From the NCBI GenBank assembly GCA_013811805.1, contig JACCUM010000020.1:1-6249 (forward strand): a stretch of DNA of 6,249 nucleotides. The letters are read 5' to 3'. Source of the DNA: Geodermatophilaceae bacterium. Its GTDB lineage: Bacteria > Actinomycetota > Actinomycetes > Mycobacteriales > Geodermatophilaceae. A model generated the notes under the pieces. The model was not told the origin of the DNA, ran no database searches, and was given only the letters and a program-made list of their open reading frames with translations. Shown in pieces: positions 5,203 through 6,249 of this stretch. Position 1 is the stretch's first letter. Each line of letters opens with the position of its first letter. Position numbers and translations under genes: made by a program.

Positions 5203-5454
5203 GTGTCCAAGACAATCCAGATTCGAGACCTGGATGACGACGTCTATCGCGCGCTGGCCCGCCGCGCGGCCGAAAAGGGGATCAGCGTTCCGGAGTTGCT
5301 CCGCCGGGAGGCCCATCGGCTCGCCGAGCGACCATCGATAGCCGAATGGCTCGACCGCAATCGCGGAATCCGATCCGACCTGACAACCGAGGAGATCCTG
5401 GCCGATCTGGACGCGCATCGCGGCCCTTGGCCGGAGCCCGATGCTGGTCGTTGA
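5203..5454 (+). CDS. vapB: VapB/FitA-type ribbon-helix-helix antitoxin
   Basis: An 83-residue antitoxin. The N-terminal part (SKTIQIRDLDDDVYRALARRAAEKGISVPELLRREAHRLA, in shortened view residues 2-41) is a FitA-like ribbon-helix-helix: the strand KTIQIRDL, helix DDVYRALARRAAEKG, then SVPELLRREAHRLA. The RHH dimer should bind operator DNA and the C-terminal tail (about 45-83, acidic/aromatic, ending PWPEPDAGR) should wrap around and block the VapC toxin. The start is GTG 5203, preceded by a leaderless-type -10 element. The stop overlaps the vapC start by 14 nt, the usual antitoxin-first order. Autoregulation through the dyad at 5162-5181 is likely. Confidence 0.93.
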   Translation: MSKTIQIRDLDDDVYRALARRAAEKGISVPELLRREAHRLAERPSIAEWLDRNRGIRSDLTTEEILADLDAHRGPWPEPDAGR

Positions 5455-5839
5455 TGCCTCCATCCTGGTTGACATCGTCACCGGGACACCTACCGCGGCG
5501 ACGCACCGAGATCGTCTACGGGCTGACGATGAGCAGGCGGCACCCGAAATCGTCGATGTCGAGGTGTTCGGCGTTATCCGACGACGGTATCTATTCGGCC
5601 GGCTTGATCGGACTGCCGCGAGCCTGGCCGTCGAAGGCCTCCACGACTGGTCGGCGGAGCGGTTCGGCCACCGGCCGTTTCTGTCCCGGGCTTGGGAACT
5701 GCGTCACAATGTTCGAGGCTGGGACGCTTTCTACGTAGCGCTGGCCGAGGCACTCGACGCGACGCTGCTGACCACTGACGCTCGGCTGCGACGTGCCAAG
5801 GGGCCACGATGTGAGATCGAGGTGCTCTCCGCCGATTGA
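5441..5839 (+). CDS. vapC: VapC PIN-domain ribonuclease toxin
   Basis: A 132-residue PIN-domain toxin, a Mg/Mn-dependent endoribonuclease; family members cut tRNAs or rRNA, but the target here cannot be predicted. All four acidic active-site residues are present: Asp5 (MLVVDASILVD), Glu41 (DVEVFGVIRR), Asp95 (GWDAFYVALAE) and Asp113 (LLTTDARL). Length is normal and there is no sign of decay, so the toxin is probably active. It is translationally coupled to vapB: the ATG lies inside the antitoxin gene (14-nt overlap), with GGAG about 4 nt upstream. Hairpins downstream may end the transcript before the convergent clpC end. Confidence 0.95.
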   Translation: MLVVDASILVDIVTGTPTAATHRDRLRADDEQAAPEIVDVEVFGVIRRRYLFGRLDRTAASLAVEGLHDWSAERFGHRPFLSRAWELRHNVRGWDAFYVALAEALDATLLTTDARLRRAKGPRCEIEVLSAD

Positions 5840-5854
5840 CGAAGGCTGATCATG

Positions 5855-5891
5855 AGCGCTGTGCGTGCAGCTCGACTGCACCTGGGGCGCT
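5855..5891 (+). terminator. Hairpin downstream of vapC, possible terminator
   Basis: GTGCAG (5865-5870) and CTGCAC (5876-5881) form a perfect 6-bp stem with a 5-nt loop. Outer arms AGCGC (5855-5859) and GCGCT (5887-5891) add a further 5 bp across an internal loop. No U-tract follows. Lying 15 nt after the vapC stop, it may be a first, weak terminator or a 3'-end stabiliser. Confidence 0.4.
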
Positions 5892-5915
5892 GACGTTCAC
5901 CCACACAGCAGCCGT

Positions 5916-5956
5916 CGAAAGGCCCGGTCCCACAAGTGCGGGGCCCGGGCCTTTCG
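5916..5956. terminator. Strong bidirectional terminator between vapC and clpC
   Basis: CGAAAGGCCCGG (5916-5927) and CCGGGCCTTTCG (5945-5956) form a perfect 12-bp stem with a 17-nt loop that can pair further (CCC with GGG). There is no U-tract on either side, as is common for actinobacterial terminators. Because the stem is symmetric and lies between convergent genes, it can serve both vapBC and clpC; it is 45 nt after the clpC stop. Confidence 0.75.
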
Positions 5957-5958
5957 CG

Positions 5959-5996
5959 CGTACGACGTTCTCGTGCACTACCTGTGCGCGAGTACG
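5959..5996. repeat. Inverted repeat immediately after the clpC stop
   Basis: CTCGTGCAC (5970-5978) and GTGCGCGAG (5984-5992) match at 8 of 9 positions around TACCT. CGTAC (5959-5963) and GTACG (5992-5996) could add an outer stem, sharing one base with the inner arm. In clpC mRNA this hairpin follows the stop by about 6-10 nt and precedes the strong terminator, so it may be a 3'-end protecting structure or part of a tandem terminator. Confidence 0.45.
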
Positions 5997-6001
5997 TAGG
6001 G

Positions 6002-6249
6002 CTAGCCGGCGCTCTCACTCTCGCCCGCCGACAGGCTGACCGGCGGGGCATCGGGGAGGTCAAGTGGCTTGGCAACACCGCGGAAGGTGAACTTCGTCTT
6101 GGTGTCGTCCTCGCTGTCTTCACCGAGTTCGGTGTCGACCAGGATGATCTGGCCGGGCGAGATCTCGCCGTACAGGATCTTCTCCGACAGCGCGTCCTCG
6201 ATCTCGCGCTGGATGGTGCGACGCAGCGGCCGGGCGCCGAGCACCGGGT
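6002..6249 (-). CDS. clpC: ATP-dependent Clp protease ATP-binding subunit ClpC, C-terminal end (partial)
   Basis: Only the last 82 or so codons are in the window; the frame continues past the right edge. The visible sequence DPVLGARPLRRTIQREIEDALSEKIL is the hallmark C-terminal D2 small-domain region of the Hsp100 unfoldase ClpC (sensor-2 motif GARPL-R, with the arginine that contacts nucleotide). It is followed by YGEISPGQIILVD and a variable acidic tail ending SAGESESAG, as in actinobacterial ClpC1. ClpC feeds substrates to the ClpP1P2 peptidase. The tail is acidic and disordered. Stop is TAG. In M. tuberculosis clpC1 is likewise on the minus strand, downstream in the map from mutY. Confidence 0.95.
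   Translation of the reverse strand, partial: PVLGARPLRRTIQREIEDALSEKILYGEISPGQIILVDTELGEDSEDDTKTKFTFRGVAKPLDLPDAPPVSLSAGESESAG

Noticed and set aside
5847..5858. TGATCATGAGCG resembles the end of the 62-bp palindromic element (11 of 12 bases in reverse orientation)
   Set aside because: Similarity stops there, and a 12-base near match with a palindromic core can be chance; not enough to call a second copy or a solo arm.
5836..6039. 67-codon plus-strand frame between vapC and clpC
   Set aside because: It runs through the perfect terminator stem and antisense to the clpC end, has no ribosome site and no family resemblance.

Overview
This is a high-GC (roughly 65-70%) actinobacterial chromosome segment. 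The gene content fits that: a mycothiol-dependent-isomerase-type protein, a FitA-type VapBC pair, a MutY without a long C-terminal domain, a ClpC tail of mycobacterial type, and three start codons preceded by leaderless-type promoters. The order at the ends (possible disA end, an Rv3587c-like membrane protein on the opposite strand, mutY, then clpC on the minus strand) recalls the Mycobacterium tuberculosis disA-Rv3587c-canB-mutY...clpC1 neighbourhood. I cannot place the organism below the level of Actinomycetia; a Frankia/Nakamurella/Geodermatophilus-type lineage is a guess.

Left part (1-1939): an open frame running in from the left edge (possibly the disA end) converges on, and overlaps by 8 nt, a minus-strand gene for a proline-rich, membrane-anchored protein with a Cys-rich extracytoplasmic domain. 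Divergent from it is mutY, an adenine glycosylase for 8-oxoG:A mispairs with all catalytic and iron-sulfur residues present. A 29-codon TTG-start frame overlaps the mutY stop, has a strong Shine-Dalgarno sequence, and looks like a shortened member of a small-protein family.

Middle (1940-5133): a 62-bp palindromic, AT-richer element separates the mutY unit from a minus-strand luciferase-like (LLM) flavin/F420 oxidoreductase. Divergent from that is a HEAT-repeat protein. A TetR regulator follows, carrying a 17-bp palindrome at its own 5' end, and overlaps (ATGA) a mycothiol-dependent maleylpyruvate isomerase-family (DinB-like) protein. The last two form a probable self-regulated detoxification or xenobiotic-response operon.

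Right part (5134-6249): a vapBC toxin-antitoxin pair with 14-nt overlap and a promoter-proximal dyad, then an intergenic stretch with three hairpins (one a perfect 12-bp stem, probably a bidirectional terminator), then the C-terminal end of ClpC on the minus strand, cut by the window edge.

Compared with the mycobacterial order, the LLM, HEAT, TetR/isomerase and vapBC genes are a variable insertion between two conserved housekeeping genes. I see no CRISPR array, phage or transposase gene, or tRNA/rRNA. I found no clearly new multi-gene system. The most unusual items are the mini-ORF coupled to mutY, the palindromic element just after it, and the uniform leaderless promoter geometry.
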